Below, piece after piece: positions 35,321 to 50,498 of a stretch of DNA of 64,000 bases (position 1 is the first letter of the stretch; every line of letters starts with the position of its first letter). The stretch lies in contig JAODTK010005844.1 in the NCBI GenBank assembly GCA_026419785.1, positions 124,001 to 188,000 on the forward strand. The letters run 5' to 3'. Position numbers and translations under genes: made by a program. The notes under the pieces were generated by a model. It was not told where the DNA came from, searched no databases, and was given only the letters and a program-made list of their open reading frames with translations. This DNA comes from Sclerodactyla briareus (taxonomy: Eukaryota; Echinodermata; Holothuroidea; Dendrochirotida; Sclerodactylidae).

Positions 35321-36774
35321 GTCTCGCCTGATGAAATTCAGGAGGAAATTTAGTGTCATATGGTGTGTGTGTGTGTGTGTGCGTGTGTGCGTGCGTGTGT
35401 GTGTGTGGTGTGTGTGTGTGTGTGTAGGTGCTTTGTGTGTGTGTGTCACACTTTCTTGTTATCAGGCTTTCTCACAAACCGTGAGGCCCATTATGCCGAA
35501 TTCTCCAGTGTGTAGCACCGGGGGGGGGGGGTTTTGGGTGTACACGCATCTGATTAGATTTTTTGGGCAGCAAAGTCATTAATTAAAGTTGGGTAATAGC
35601 TTATTTATGTATAATTATGTTGAAGCTCGTTAGCAAGATTGACGCACGACCGTATTGCTACAGTGATGTAGTTTGGCATGTAGGACCGTGACAGGTAGGT
35701 ATGAACTGATTAAATTTTCAGCCTGAATATGCTAAGATATTGGTCGAATTTGCATAATTTATGCGAATTTTCCCAGTTTGTCGGATTTTCGAAACTTGGT
35801 AGATGTGGTCTACCATGGTCCCGGAGAAATTTAAAAGTGAATTCGGGGTCACTGAGGTCATTCATGTGGTCTAATTTGCATATTTTATGCAATTTTTGAA
35901 AGTTCGTTGGATTTCCACAAAACTTGGTAGATGTGATCCACCTTTTATCAGAGCATTTAAAGGTACAGTTGTGTCAGTAGAGGTCATTGTATGCCTGATG
36001 TGCATAATATATTCCACTTGTCCACTTGGTAAGAATTTCGCCAAACTCAGTAGGTATGTTCCGTTAACATTTTCTGAATCTGATGTGTTTGATGTTCCGA
36101 ATTTGATTGATCCATCATATATACTCTGTGGAATAAACACCGCGACGAGTAAACCAAGCTCCTGTGCCATTGGGTGCTGTTTAAGCTGCCCATAAGCAAA
36201 ACCCTCTCTACTCTGTGCCATTTGATTAATTGATTAGACATTCAAAAATACTGTAACACTTTTGTTTTCCCCCTTGCTTCTTGCCTGGGGACTGGGGAAA
36301 CATGTGGAGGTTTCCGTCAAGAAATTTTTGGGACATCCTGCTGCTGCGTGGGATAGTTTGTTTGTGTGTTGGTGAGGCGGGGGCGGGTGTTGCTGCCTGG
36401 CAGGGGGGGGGTGGCATGTCCTGGCTGCTTGGAAAATACAAGGCAATGAATTATGAAAGAAATGATTTTAAAAGGCAAGAAGGCCCGGGCTGCTAAGGGA
36501 TTTAAACATTTCAAGTTGGGTCAAAGAAGTGAATTGACTGGGATTAAACTTTATTCAAATTTGGGTATTTATGGCGCGAAGAGTGGGGGAGGAGCATGAA
36601 GAAGGAAAAGCAATTAAGTGACTTTGTAATAGAGTGTTATATGTGAAAATATGTGATGTTGTTCTACCGACGATGATCTGCATGAACTAGTTGGTTGTGT
36701 ATAGTGTTCGTAACTGAATAATAGAAGCCACCTGAATCGCGCAAACCCAGGCGAGACACTTTTTGGCGATCGCC
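35321..36774 (+). mobile_element. HINE/Helentron-like element, copy E (most complete)
   Basis: The 5' subterminal GTCTCGCCTG (35321-35330) is the exact reverse complement of CAGGCGAGAC (36748-36757). Just inside the 5' end is an 85-bp GT-rich microsatellite (35363-35447). The core consists of diverged units of about 120 bp with AATTTGCATA, GTTGGATTTCC..AAACTTGGTAGATGTG and AGGTCATT words. Downstream of the 3' repeat lies GGCGATCGCC (36765-36774), a self-complementary stem-loop, then TTGTT. There is no coding capacity. The layout matches non-autonomous Helentrons: subterminal inverted repeats, 5'-proximal microsatellite, 3' hairpin. The family assignment is inference. Confidence 0.75.
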
Positions 36775-39547
<2,773 letters not shown>

Positions 39548-41087
39548 ATGTTGTTTGCCGCTATTATTCTCTCTGTTCTTCATTTGGAAACGAGGGCCAT
39601 TTCATTGGAGCTCGAACCGGAGGATACCAGCGCGATAGTCGGTATGCCGGTATCTTTACAGTGTGTCGTCAGTGACTGGGCCTTTGGTAGCGTGCTGTGG
39701 TACTTCCATACGGGTAGACGATACATCAGCCGAGATAGGACAGTTTATCGTCACTGGGACGATAGTGATCGATACTCTGTTACCGGTAATGCACAGGCCG
39801 GTGAATATTTCCTCCATATAAGTAACGTCACAGCCGAAGACCGAGGGTTCGTACGCGTGCCTACTTTTTGAAAATGGTCAGTTCACCCTTTCGTCACGCA
39901 ACGCTCTCCTCGAGGTATTCCCCACCCCCAATTACAGCTTCCCCGTGTGTTCGATAACACCAGACGTCGTGAGTGGCGGCACTGGTCCCGGGGATTGGGT
40001 GGTGGCAACCTGTGTTGCAGAGGGCGGTACGCGCCTAGCCGGCTTTCGACTGGTTGAATGACTTCGAAATTCTTCCTGGTTCCTTCTCAGAGGAGCGTCA
40101 CCAAAGGCACTCTATGAATTCCGGTTAACGGAATTTCATAACGGCGCTGTGTTCTCGTGTGGAAACAACCCGGGATGGGAGCACGAACGAAGTTGTAGTA
40201 TAATGCCATTCTACTACAAAACCACCACGATCTCACGGACACAAAAAAACTATTATTCCATAGGTGATGACGTCACTGTTAGATGTGACGTAGAGGCGTT
40301 ACCGATGTACGGTCTGAACTACACCTGGATTTTAAATGGTGACGTCATATCACGCGTTTATGCAGACGATACCCGATTTGCGCTAACAGACGATTATAGA
40401 GAGCTGACTATACGTTCCGTCAAAGCAAGCCTCAACATTCTGGATGAGTGGCAACGATTATCACCATTATAGAGTGAGAGGGAGGAACTCAATTTCTTTG
40501 AAATTACAAAATGGAAACAGTTCTCGCAAAACTGGCACCAACTGATACCGATACTGCGATAGTGTATCTAACCGGTTATTACTTGCGGTAATTCTAGGCG
40601 TCGTTTTACCATGTCTTTTATTCATAATCGTTCTTTTAGCCGTCCTCTCGTACCGTCGCAGACGCGTCGGTATACTACACTTGCTCAAAGAAAGGAGAAC
40701 ATCTCTGAGAATTAACCAACGGTATACCGTGCAGCAACGGTATGTTGATATGACAGAAACTGCAAAACCGTCTGATGATCTTGGATCTATACACTCGGTT
40801 CTAATTTGTTCAACTCCAGGGATGCGATCCAAGAACACACCAAGGAATTGAGGAGGATTAGCTCTGCTCGGGAACATCCGACAGACAAGGACGGGTATTT
40901 GCAACCTGATGTGACCATCAGTAGACCTAGGGGCCGGAGTAGACCAACGATAAGTGCGCCGATATCTGTAGTAATACCGGAATTAACGGTAGAACTGAGA
41001 GACCTAAACACCGTCGTGAGTCACAGAGAGACTATATCGATAGATGAGGACTATGTTAGTGACGCTGACACAGAGTGGGACCTTTGA
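39548..41087 (+). CDS. Immunoglobulin-superfamily type I membrane receptor, Kirrel/nephrin-like Ig1, frame-broken
   Basis: The chosen ATG gives a hydrophobic signal peptide (residues 1-17, LFAAIILSVLHLE core). Ig region 1 has C39, W51, RYSVTG..AGEYFLHI and, after one frameshift near 39848, DRGSYAC (canonical D.G.Y.C). Ig region 2 has TCVAEGG, W after a shift near 40050, and FHNGAVFSC. Ig region 3 has VRCDVE and YTWILNG, but its second cysteine is not evident. A transmembrane helix (40576-40653, LLLAVILGVVLPC...) is followed by YRRRR. The tail continues in two frames with tyrosine motifs YVDM (40741), YLQP (40896) and DYVSD (41052), stopping at 41087. At least five shifts and one TGA (40543) break the frame, while domain order is intact. 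The spacing of Ig1 resembles Kirrel/nephrin adhesion proteins; orthology is unproven. No introns are apparent. Either assembly indels in a functional gene or a recent pseudogene. Confidence 0.75.
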
Positions 41088-43493
41088 CAGGTGTCAGTGG
41101 ACAGTGTGGTATAAATGTTAGATCGACTAAACATTACCAAATGCCGCATGTTGTTATCTTTATTGTGTGAAGGAAAGCATTAAATGCTCCACGAAGTCCA
41201 CGGGTCTACCAATTTCCTTTCCTTAGTGAAATACAACCATGCTTGTTTGAATCTGAATATTCTCCATTCACCTCCCTCTCCTGACTGAGGTTCAAACATC
41301 TATTGACATGTAGTCATTTGTATTCTGATGTCGCGACAACATGGTTCTAAACATACAAGTCTATAAACATGAATTAGGTTTTTGTTTTGATTACTGGTAA
41401 CAAGGAGGCAAACACCTGGCTGGAGGGTGGGGTCCAAGGCATGACGGGCGCACCAAGCACTGAAGAGCATTGTTTTGTGTGAAAAAAGACAACATGTTGA
41501 AAGCCCTCAAAGAAGTTGGAAAGTACGACCCCCTCCCCCTCTACCATAGTGGCTGCGCCCTTCATATTCAACAAGCCTCACGTCATGTCTCGAGACTCCC
41601 TACGCCCATAATCTCGAGGAAACGAGAATAAAAACTCATTCTAAGAGGCAACCATAACATATACATTTCAAATTCAGGTGATAGCCCTATCATATGCTCT
41701 GAAATTGAACCTTATTATGCAGGGTCGTCGTATCTATCTATTATAATCGTACAGAGTACGCGACCCTAGGGCTTCACAACTCATTTTTGTTATTATCTAA
41801 GTAAATTTATAGTTGCACCATCAACAATTGGCGTACAGGCAGTGTCGTATCAATAATGATATTCTTGAATTGTCGTTTAATAGTCCTTTATTATTATTAT
41901 TATTATCCGTGGATAAATGGTTATTGATTAGGTAGACATTAAGAGTATCGTCCCAACACCTCAACATCCACCCGGTATAATAAAAATGACGTTTACATTA
42001 CGTCACGACCAAAATCGTTTCGCAGTATATTGGGACTAATTTAACTTTGACATATATTTGTGACGCGATGTATCGACATTTTACTGGAACGATTTTTCAT
42101 CGTGATGTTGTGTAAACGTCGCCCTTTTTTCGCCAGCTGCTATTAGACGATAACGCCCATTATGGTTAATATTATTGGACATCTTGACTCTTATATACAT
42201 AGAATTGTTGTGTCAACATTCATACAGGAGAAAGGTTCGAATTAAATGAGGCATCAAACTGATTATTTCTACATCAATTGACCAAGAAGTATTGGAGATG
42301 GCTGTAAATGGCAGAGGGGTGGGTGAATGTTCATAGGCACCCTCTCGCTTCCTCATATTCTGTTTTAAATTATATTCTCAGAAATACACGGGAACCGAGA
42401 AAAGCACGGAAAGACAATATAAAACACCAACAAATGCACAGATACAACAATGTAGCCTCATTTGTTGTCATAAAGGTACATCAATAATTTCGTTCAATTA
42501 ATTCATTATTATTATTATTATTATTTATTATTATTATTATTTTATTATCATCATACCCTACTTACTCTACCCTTGTCCGCATTCGATATGGCATGAACCC
42601 TATATTACCAAGAAACACACTGTGACGTATTTTCGGACTGGATTTGTTTTGTAGCACTTCGACGACACCGGGGATAATATAATGGCTCTTTTTTGCCCGC
42701 TCCACATGTCGTGTTGTGAGGACCTTGCATGACATAAAGCTCGCCTCAAACACAAGGCTAATCTGCCCATTCCGTCGGCAACCACATGCTCAATTCATAG
42801 CTTTAGATTCCCCCCAATGTTCGCTATAGTGTGATTGAACACTCCAGAATTCGACTTTGGATGAACTCAAACTACCCCCAAACAATTCATTCTCACTTCT
42901 CATAGTTCGCACACCTACAACATGCTAATTTGAACTTAATACATTTTTATTTACTCTTTTCTCTGTCAACGATATCTGCATGTACTCAACAACTGCTCAT
43001 GAATATAACTGTTACAGTTCGATGTACAACAACACGGCTGAAATTAATTGTGACAGGCCTCTCCGTAAAAAGACTGCTACAAATATTGGTCAACCGTGAC
43101 TTGAAACGATCAGGTAAGTTCCTCCCTGGTGCTTCCGTAAGGCAATGGAGTTTCCATTCGCAAATTCTGAAACTGAGAATTTCAAACAGTCTTTGATTAA
43201 GTGACTACGGATGAGTCAAAAGAGTGGATGCAGATTTATGAAGTACAACCTCTCATCTTTGGGTAGAGGCGTCCTGAAGCGATCATGTCAGTAGTCAACA
43301 GTATGGTCATTGTGTGTGCAATAAGCACCGGTAGTGTAAGCCAAAACTACCCGCCTACTCCTATACAGTCATTTGCAAGAAGTTCGACCTGAGATGTTAT
43401 TTGCTCAGGCAGTGACGTGATAAAGCATAAACCCCAAACAAAGAGTATGGAAAACATACACCTAAATCTTGATTTTTAATAAGACTAATAAAT
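41088..43493. other. Downstream of the Ig receptor; no gene recognised
   Basis: No supportable coding region. ATT microsatellites occur at about 41887-41906 and 42507-42547. The small ORF at 42930-43196 has a hydrophobic start but no family motif. Confidence 0.45.
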
Positions 43494-43547
43494 TACACAC
43501 ACAACACACACACCACACACACAACACAAACACACACACAACACACA

Positions 43548-43586
<39 letters not shown>

Positions 43587-43592
43587 ACACAC
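43494..43592 (+). repeat. (CA)n microsatellite
   Basis: About 100 bp of CA/ACAC units with interruptions. Confidence 0.95.
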
Positions 43593-43654
43593 TTACAAAG
43601 AAAGAGGCGCTGAAGGTATGCGTTACCCGTGTTGTTAGGTCTCGAGACGCGTCC

Positions 43655-43775
43655 GGTCGCGATCTCAGTCTACGAGACAGCGTTTGCTGGTTCGGGCTCG
43701 ATCTCGGTCTCGACACCTGTGGTCTCGGTCTGGTCTCGGTCTCGACCCTTCTGGTCTCGGAAATTCTTCGGGTCT
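43655..43775 (+). repeat. GGTCTCG minisatellite, copy 1
   Basis: Repeated TCTCGGTCTCGA and GGTCTCGG words. A related tract lies at 45797-45906 with the same words and the shared phrase CTCCGGTCGCGATCTC-like. Confidence 0.85.
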
Positions 43776-45796
43776 CGATTCGAGACCAGCAAAAATATTG
43801 GTTTGTCGTCTTTTGCTTTGGAAATAATTTCTAGTTTCAGCAAAAAAATCATCCTGCAATTATGTGTTGAGCTTATATGAACTAGCAGTGGGAGGTGGGC
43901 CTTTAAAGTACTTGATCAATGTGGGGAACACAAGCCCAGGGCCCTGTTCCCGGGCACAGATTGTTGCTAGGCTTCAACTGTTGGCCGTCACACACAGTAG
44001 TCACAGTTACAGTCGACAAGGAGTCAGAAGTTGGGTAACTGGTTCATTCGTGTGTTGTATTTGACAGTTGAATATAATCAGGCATTAGCCAATCAAATTA
44101 CTACGAATAATTGTTATGTGTCTGTTCCAATCTGAATCGTATCCTGTTATCAACGATTTTCGAAGCCGTATTGTAGGGCTATCAACGTAATTTTATCCAA
44201 CCCTAATAAATTTAACCCTAATCAAGAAAAAAAGAAGACGAATGAATGAAAAGAAACCCGGGGCCTATATCATGGAAACCCGTTACGTATGCTACCCCGA
44301 TACAAAATGCCAGCAGGCATGAACCCTGATACTGTGACAGAAGAGGAGAGGAGAGGGATGAATATTCTTTCAGTGAATCCAGTTTACTAATTTGTGGGGA
44401 GGAGGGGCAGAGTAATTGTAATAAATTATGCTAGTAACAGTCGTAGCCTAACGACTATCAATTATCCAATGTTATGAAATGTGAAAATGAATTGTGAATT
44501 TTCCAGATGGGGTAGACCCCTCATGACATTGTACCAGTTTCGCGCAAAGTTGATCTGAAATGGCTGCACAGTCCTTGAATGAGGAATGTTCGCAGTACAC
44601 TTATTCAACAGGACCTTGGATGCTCCATTGACTACTTTGTCATGACGTATAGTTTAACCATGTCAATCAATGGAGTATTTTTAAGGCTTGAGAGCAAATT
44701 CAGACCTAAGAGAAGTACCTAGTAGTGAGTACTAGTCGTACTAGGCCTAGCCCCAGTGGGCTGCATTGTTTGTCCAGTGGGGGTATTTGCTAGGACTGTT
44801 GATTAGTTGAGAAGTTACCACCTTAACGTACTGGTATTTGTGAACCAAGGTCCACAAGTAGGAAAAAAACCTGGCCAAACACTTAAAATCTCATTTTTGA
44901 CATGCAGTGGGCCTGACGCTACAGTACATAGAAGGCCTATATGGGAATTGGTCATCCAATCATCGGACAAAATCTAAAGGTTAAGCATTTGAAGGGTGTC
45001 AAGTTATTGGTTTGATTGTGGAATCTAGGGATAGGGATATGGATGGAGACAATAGCGCCACAAAGGTTAAGCAGGTTGTCCCTGGGGTGGGAGGGGGGGC
45101 CGGGGGGCATCAACATAAGAATAAGGAAATTGGAATACAGAGCATGAGAGAGATGATCAATATCCTGGTTTAGGAAGCCATACTATTCTGAATGCTTGCA
45201 TGAGGATGCAATGAGAGAAGAAAGAAAAGAATGCTCCCAGGCCAAGGGAAGAGGTGGAGGGGGAGGGGGCTCATCCCAGGGAGTCGCAGAGTGGGCAAGT
45301 TTACTGTGTTCGGTGCTAGTTCGTAGTGTTGAAATGGCATAGAGGCAGTCCAGCATCCCCCTGCGGGGTCTTCACAATCGCTACTTGTACATTTTTTTTA
45401 AATGTGATTGAGGCAATGGCAGGCCATGAGGGGTGGTTATTTTGGTTCATGGCTTCACCGATAAATTGGCGAAATAGGAGGGGGGGGGGGGGGGAGCTGG
45501 CGGGGAGGGAATGGGCGGGGGCTGACGGGAATGGCGGGGGCGTGGCATGCTCACATGGCGCCACCACTGATTTATGCTCAGTGGTTAGACTTATTCCCTA
45601 GTCGATGCGATTGTGGAGAATGATCGGAAGTGGTGGGCTTGTTTTGCAGATTCGTTAAGAGAAAAAGCAAATGAGCAATGAGCAGAGGTGGCTATATGTC
45701 AAAAATAGAGCATGTCGGTGTTGGTGTGGTAACTAGGCTTACTTACAAGACAAGTCTCAGTACTTCGAATTGTTGCCCTATGCACGATATACATTC
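43776..45796. other. No gene recognised; G-rich tracts
   Basis: Contains G-rich segments at 45080-45105, 45254-45270 and 45478-45545, with quadruplex potential, and no convincing coding frame. Confidence 0.45.
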
Positions 45797-45906
45797 GGTT
45801 TCTCGGTCTCGGACCTTGCCGGTTCTCGGTCTCGAAGTTGTGCTTCCGGTCCGGTCTCTGTCTCGACACCCTCCGGTCGCGATCTCGGTCTCGGATGGCC
45901 TGTCTC
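45797..45906 (+). repeat. GGTCTCG minisatellite, copy 2
   Basis: TCTCGGTCTCGG, GGTCTCTGTCTCGACACC and CTCCGGTCGCGATCTCGG words mirror the tract 2.1 kb upstream in the same orientation. Confidence 0.85.
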
Positions 45907-46101
45907 ACTACAACCATGTGCGTTCGTTACAGAGAAAATCTCACGGAAGTATGGATGCCCTGTGTCCCAGTGAAAGAGTGATAAGCCAGATGGAAAAAAC
46001 AGTAACAAAATATGATAGTGTGCGTGTCCAACCACAGCAAAAATGATCAGATTTCTGATGTGTGTTTTTTTTTTTTTTTCAGCCTCCTTTGCGGGATTGT
46101 A

Positions 46102-46320
46102 CAGTGGCGTACGCGAGAAGGGAGGGGGGGGGGTTGGAAACCCACGACCATTGACCGAGGCATTTTAAAACACGGTTCAGAGCGTTTTACATGTTGTTCA
46201 ACCAAATATTGCAACAAAGCAGTGCCATAAATTGCAATTTCATACCAATACAAGGGGGGGGGGTGAGGCTGTTGTAAACAAGGGGCGGCATTCCCCTATG
46301 GTCCCGACCCCCCCCCGGCC
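46102..46320. mobile_element. Possible hAT MITE fragment
   Basis: CAGTGGCGTACGCGAGAAGG followed by a G run at 46102, and C-rich sequence near 46308-46318, resemble the ends of the two hAT-like elements above. No CACTG terminus or target duplication was found on the right. Confidence 0.35.
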
Positions 46321-47925
46321 AAATATCTGGTAAACGGGAACGTGTGTTGTTCAGGTTGGTAAATAGTTATCTCACACTAACAACTGGCCCCGTAATGGTG
46401 CTAACAGTAGCCTATTTGTACGGAACCTCATGATACAACTCTCAGCTCAGCTGAAAGCTTCCTCCTTGCAACAGCGCAAGTCGAAACGTCCGAAAATAGC
46501 GCGGACGGCAAAAAAAATTCCCATGGCGAATACACTGCATGCTCTTTACCATTCCACATTCATTGTTGGTTCAATGTAATTGACCTACTGACATTGTCTA
46601 ACCTTGGAATGGCTTGGAAATGTCCTACCACAAATAGGCCTAATATTTGCTATCAGTGCCTCGCACAACTAGTACCTAAACCCATCATTCCGTGGCCTGT
46701 ATATTGCTTTACATGTACCAAACAAACTTTATGTGACCAGCTACAGCAAATTAGTCCTAGGCCTTGTAGCGGAGAACAGTGGAAACACACTTGGATTCAC
46801 TATGGAAAGTCCATGCAGCCAGCATCTACATCATGAGAAGGTGATGACGATCTTCCCACTGTACTGCCTGTTATCCTTCATTGCCTGTATTAACTCCACC
46901 TAAGTGCTGACAGACGAATTAAACAGCCCAGCCCCCCTTCTACCTGCTGCTTGCCCTGCAGCTCGAGGGAGTAAGGTAATTGTAAAACGAACTCTCTCAC
47001 AGAGAGTTCAATGGGAAGGGCTGCTGTGGGTTGACAAAGCGGGTAAGTAATTGAGTTAATCAAAATTATTCACCACTATGCAAACAAAAATGTAAACTCA
47101 AACTAGTCGTGGCCTTGCTTCCATCACCACCAAGTTTCAACATGATCGAAGTACGGTTTAAAAGTTTTAGGTCAACGTGACGAACAGAATGAATGAACGA
47201 CTTAACGAAAACGAAACGAACGGCAACGGAGAAAATGATGCACGAGAGTGCTCACCGCAGCTGAAAATGAACAAGGAATCCCCGAGTCAAATCCAGCTGT
47301 AGTCTGTACCGATGGACCGATGATGGAAATATACCAGCCTCAATCGAAATAGTTACAAAAATATTTTGTTACCTGATGCGTTCTCTGCAAAATTACTGAT
47401 GCCTATGGGTTTCTCTCCAACGACGGGCCCGCAATCAAGCGCGTCCGTCTCTGGGTAAATGATAGGTAAGGTACACGAGTATGGATTCTGTTAAGGTAAT
47501 TTGCCTATTACAAAAACATGACGAGACTAATTATATTTTCAAAATACAGAGGCTGGTCGAATATGGTTGTTAAGTAGGCCAAAAATTGGAGTTGTCCTCA
47601 CGAGAGACCAATCTAGCCTACTAATAATGAGTGTAGGCTACGTTAGGTTTAGCAATTGGTTCGTTATTTGAGTTGAGCCACAGGCGATGAGAATTCATTG
47701 TAACGTCACCCTGTGGTTTTCTGGAAGAGCTTGAAGGGTTTTAATGAGGAGGAAGGTTCGAGCCAAATAAGACCAAAGGGCAGGTGGTATTCTGCCAATG
47801 CAGATACCTATTTCATTTACGAGTGACTACTCTTCGTACATCTATTTACAGAAGCGATACAGTTCTCGGATACTGCTGTAATGTACCATACAATCCAGCT
47901 GCCACTGCTACAAGAGACGTTTGGC
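46321..47925. other. No gene recognised
   Basis: No coding region supported. 47108-47225 contains GAACGA/AACGAAACGAACGG words that correspond in inverted orientation to 32935-33055. Confidence 0.45.
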
Positions 47926-48245
47926 ACAGCTGCACCACACGCAATTAAATGGCGCATGCATAGCACTCGGCCATTGACGTCATTATGGTATACTAGTCAA
48001 TGGACAACTGCCATTACATGGGGTTTCGACGCAACCACGCCATACTAAGCAATCGAAGGCAACTTGCGCCCACATTTGGGTAGTAACGCAACCACGTCAC
48101 ACTAAGGTGATGGCGCATTGGCGCAACTGCGCCGCACTACCTCAATGGAAGTCACACCAAATAACCTACTGGTATACTTCGGCCATGGACAAATTGGTTA
48201 AATTAGGTATTGGAGTTAGCTGCGCCACACTACCTCAGTGGAGGT
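47926..48245 (+). repeat. Irregular short repeat with GCGCAAC/GCGCCACACTACCTCA words
   Basis: ACGCAACCACG.CA.ACTAAG occurs twice (about 48030 and 48090), and CTGCGCC.CACTACCTCA.TGGA.GT occurs twice (about 48127 and 48219), with related forms near 47929. Unit spacing is irregular. Confidence 0.55.
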
Positions 48246-48593
48246 GACCCCATGTTACCCATAGCCTACAGTATGAGTCATTACAAGCCATAGACAACAG
48301 CGTTCATATTAAGCATGCAGTCAAAAACTAGGTAGTGAAGTAATCAGCAAATGGTACCAATCGTGCAGGATGCAATTATCACATAATATTAAACTTGGCA
48401 ATATCAAAATAATACCCCATGCAGGCTGGAAGCGATAGCAGTGCTGTAGTGATCCACTCAGCAGTGAGTACGAACCCAGTGCCCAAGTATGAGTACGTAG
48501 TCATGAGTCCATGTGTAATTTTTGACACGGCCCATACAAATAATAATGATAAATTCAAGGGAATATTACTATAGTAACTCTACTGAGACAGTG

Positions 48594-48685
<92 letters not shown>
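48594..48685 (+). repeat. (GATA)n microsatellite
   Basis: About 23 uninterrupted GATA units. Confidence 0.97.
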
Positions 48686-50498
48686 GATGATAGATTTGCA
48701 TTTGTTTCCTACCGTTTTGTTGTTATATTAAGGGCCTCGGGTAAAATTAGCGTTTCTGGCTAACCGGGTTTGTACCTTTTTTTTTAAAAAAAAAATAAGA
48801 GAAATAGATTAGATAGATAGATTACCCAAACCATGGCTGACAGCACGTCACATGTAGCTAATATGAGACGAGAAAATATAGTTATACATTATACATTATT
48901 CTATGAAATAAGCCACTGCACAGTGTCTTAAATAAACAGCGTCCAAGTGATGCTGTGATCGAAATAGTTGCCACGACAAGCCAAGTTTTTTCCAAATTCG
49001 TGGAAATTTTCCCCGACAATTCTAAATTGCCCCGGGCAATTACATCAGTGTAATTGCTCGAAGCTGTAAGACAACAAGTCCCACCCCCATTTACAGTCTG
49101 CAGAGTGTAGGCCTGTGCACGAGCCAAAAAAATACACTCATTCCAATCGAAGCTGTTTAACCCACCCAATTGCTCTTAGCATAAAGTCTTAGCCGCGGCT
49201 TTAGGTGTAGTGATTATTTGTTAGTTCATGAGGGGCTTAAATTTTGCAGAGATCACCAAAGAAAGAGAATATTATCATTTGTTGTGTTGTATCATACAAC
49301 ATAACATACATCACATTACATAATACATACAACATACATACATACAGACAGACATTACATACATACATACATACTACATACATACATACAGCAATGGTCT
49401 AGGTTCCGGAACATTTCCCTGCAGTTAAACAACTGCGGGCGAAACCTTTACACATCTCTGAAAGGCCTAAACGGAGGCTTAAAATCGTGACATGAGAAAG
49501 ATTCTAAAGACTACACGGCAACGATAGTCACGTAGTGGTTTTAAAAAAAAAAGATCTCCCTAAACATTTGGGCAGCGATAACCCTGCTTTTTGCATTTAT
49601 TGCAGATTCCCCTCCCTCGCCACGCCATGTCTTTGTTGCTGCTGGGAAACAACTGCGGGGCAACTTTATAGGCCCAACTCACGGATCAACGGTTTTGATA
49701 TGAAAATGGAATCGTCATTGCGATTATCTCCTCTAGCTTCCCATATCCTAATGAATCCTTCCTTGTTTAAGAGAGCAGGTTTCCTGATAAGTCAAAAAAA
49801 GCGGCTTAGGACATTAATAAATGTTTTGCCATTGTTGACTTTCATGATGTGTCATTTCGTCTCTCGAGATTGCTGCCTCATGGGTTCTCTCTTCCTATGT
49901 CCTTTGATTACCTAAGCCTGTTAGTTCTACCACTGCATGTAAGTCGTCTGTAAGGCTCAGCGAGGTGCCGCAGAACATGGAATAATCGGCCATATATCCT
50001 CTTTCGATCGTATTCAAGATAAGATTCAAGAAAGTTTATATCGCAGTCGTTGTTCAATGTTGACAGCTCGAGGGAGAAGCACTGCATTACATGATTGATG
50101 GGACCCAAACCGCACAAGTGAAGACTACATGAGGACCAGTGGGTACCGAGAGATTTTGTCTTGGAAGGGGGAGGTAGGGTTAAGGTCGTGACCCAAGGGA
50201 AGATGCGCCCATCATTTCTAGCCCACCCTCGCTGTAAGCAAAAAAATAAATGCCAATAATTGGCCTCTTAGGCACATGCTGTTTAATATTCGATAAACAA
50301 CAGTTGTAAAAGCGGTCGGACTGACAGTAAAAAATGTTTAGTTCGCCATTTGAAACCAAGAAGATTGTTCCCTATTTTCGATTATTGTTTTACTTTCATG
50401 CAGTACTGTGTAAAGCAGGGCGAATATTCAGAGAATAATGTTTTTTTTTTTTTTGGGGGTTCCATCTGAGTGATGTCAAAGGAGGAGACTATAGCGAC
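48686..50498. other. No gene recognised; ACAT microsatellite
   Basis: CATA/ACAT units at 49296-49390. The ORF at 49535-49915 (126 codons) shows no domain. Nothing else is supported. Confidence 0.45.

Noticed and set aside
35277..35582. ORF with Val/Cys repeats
   Set aside because: Translation of the GT microsatellite of copy E.
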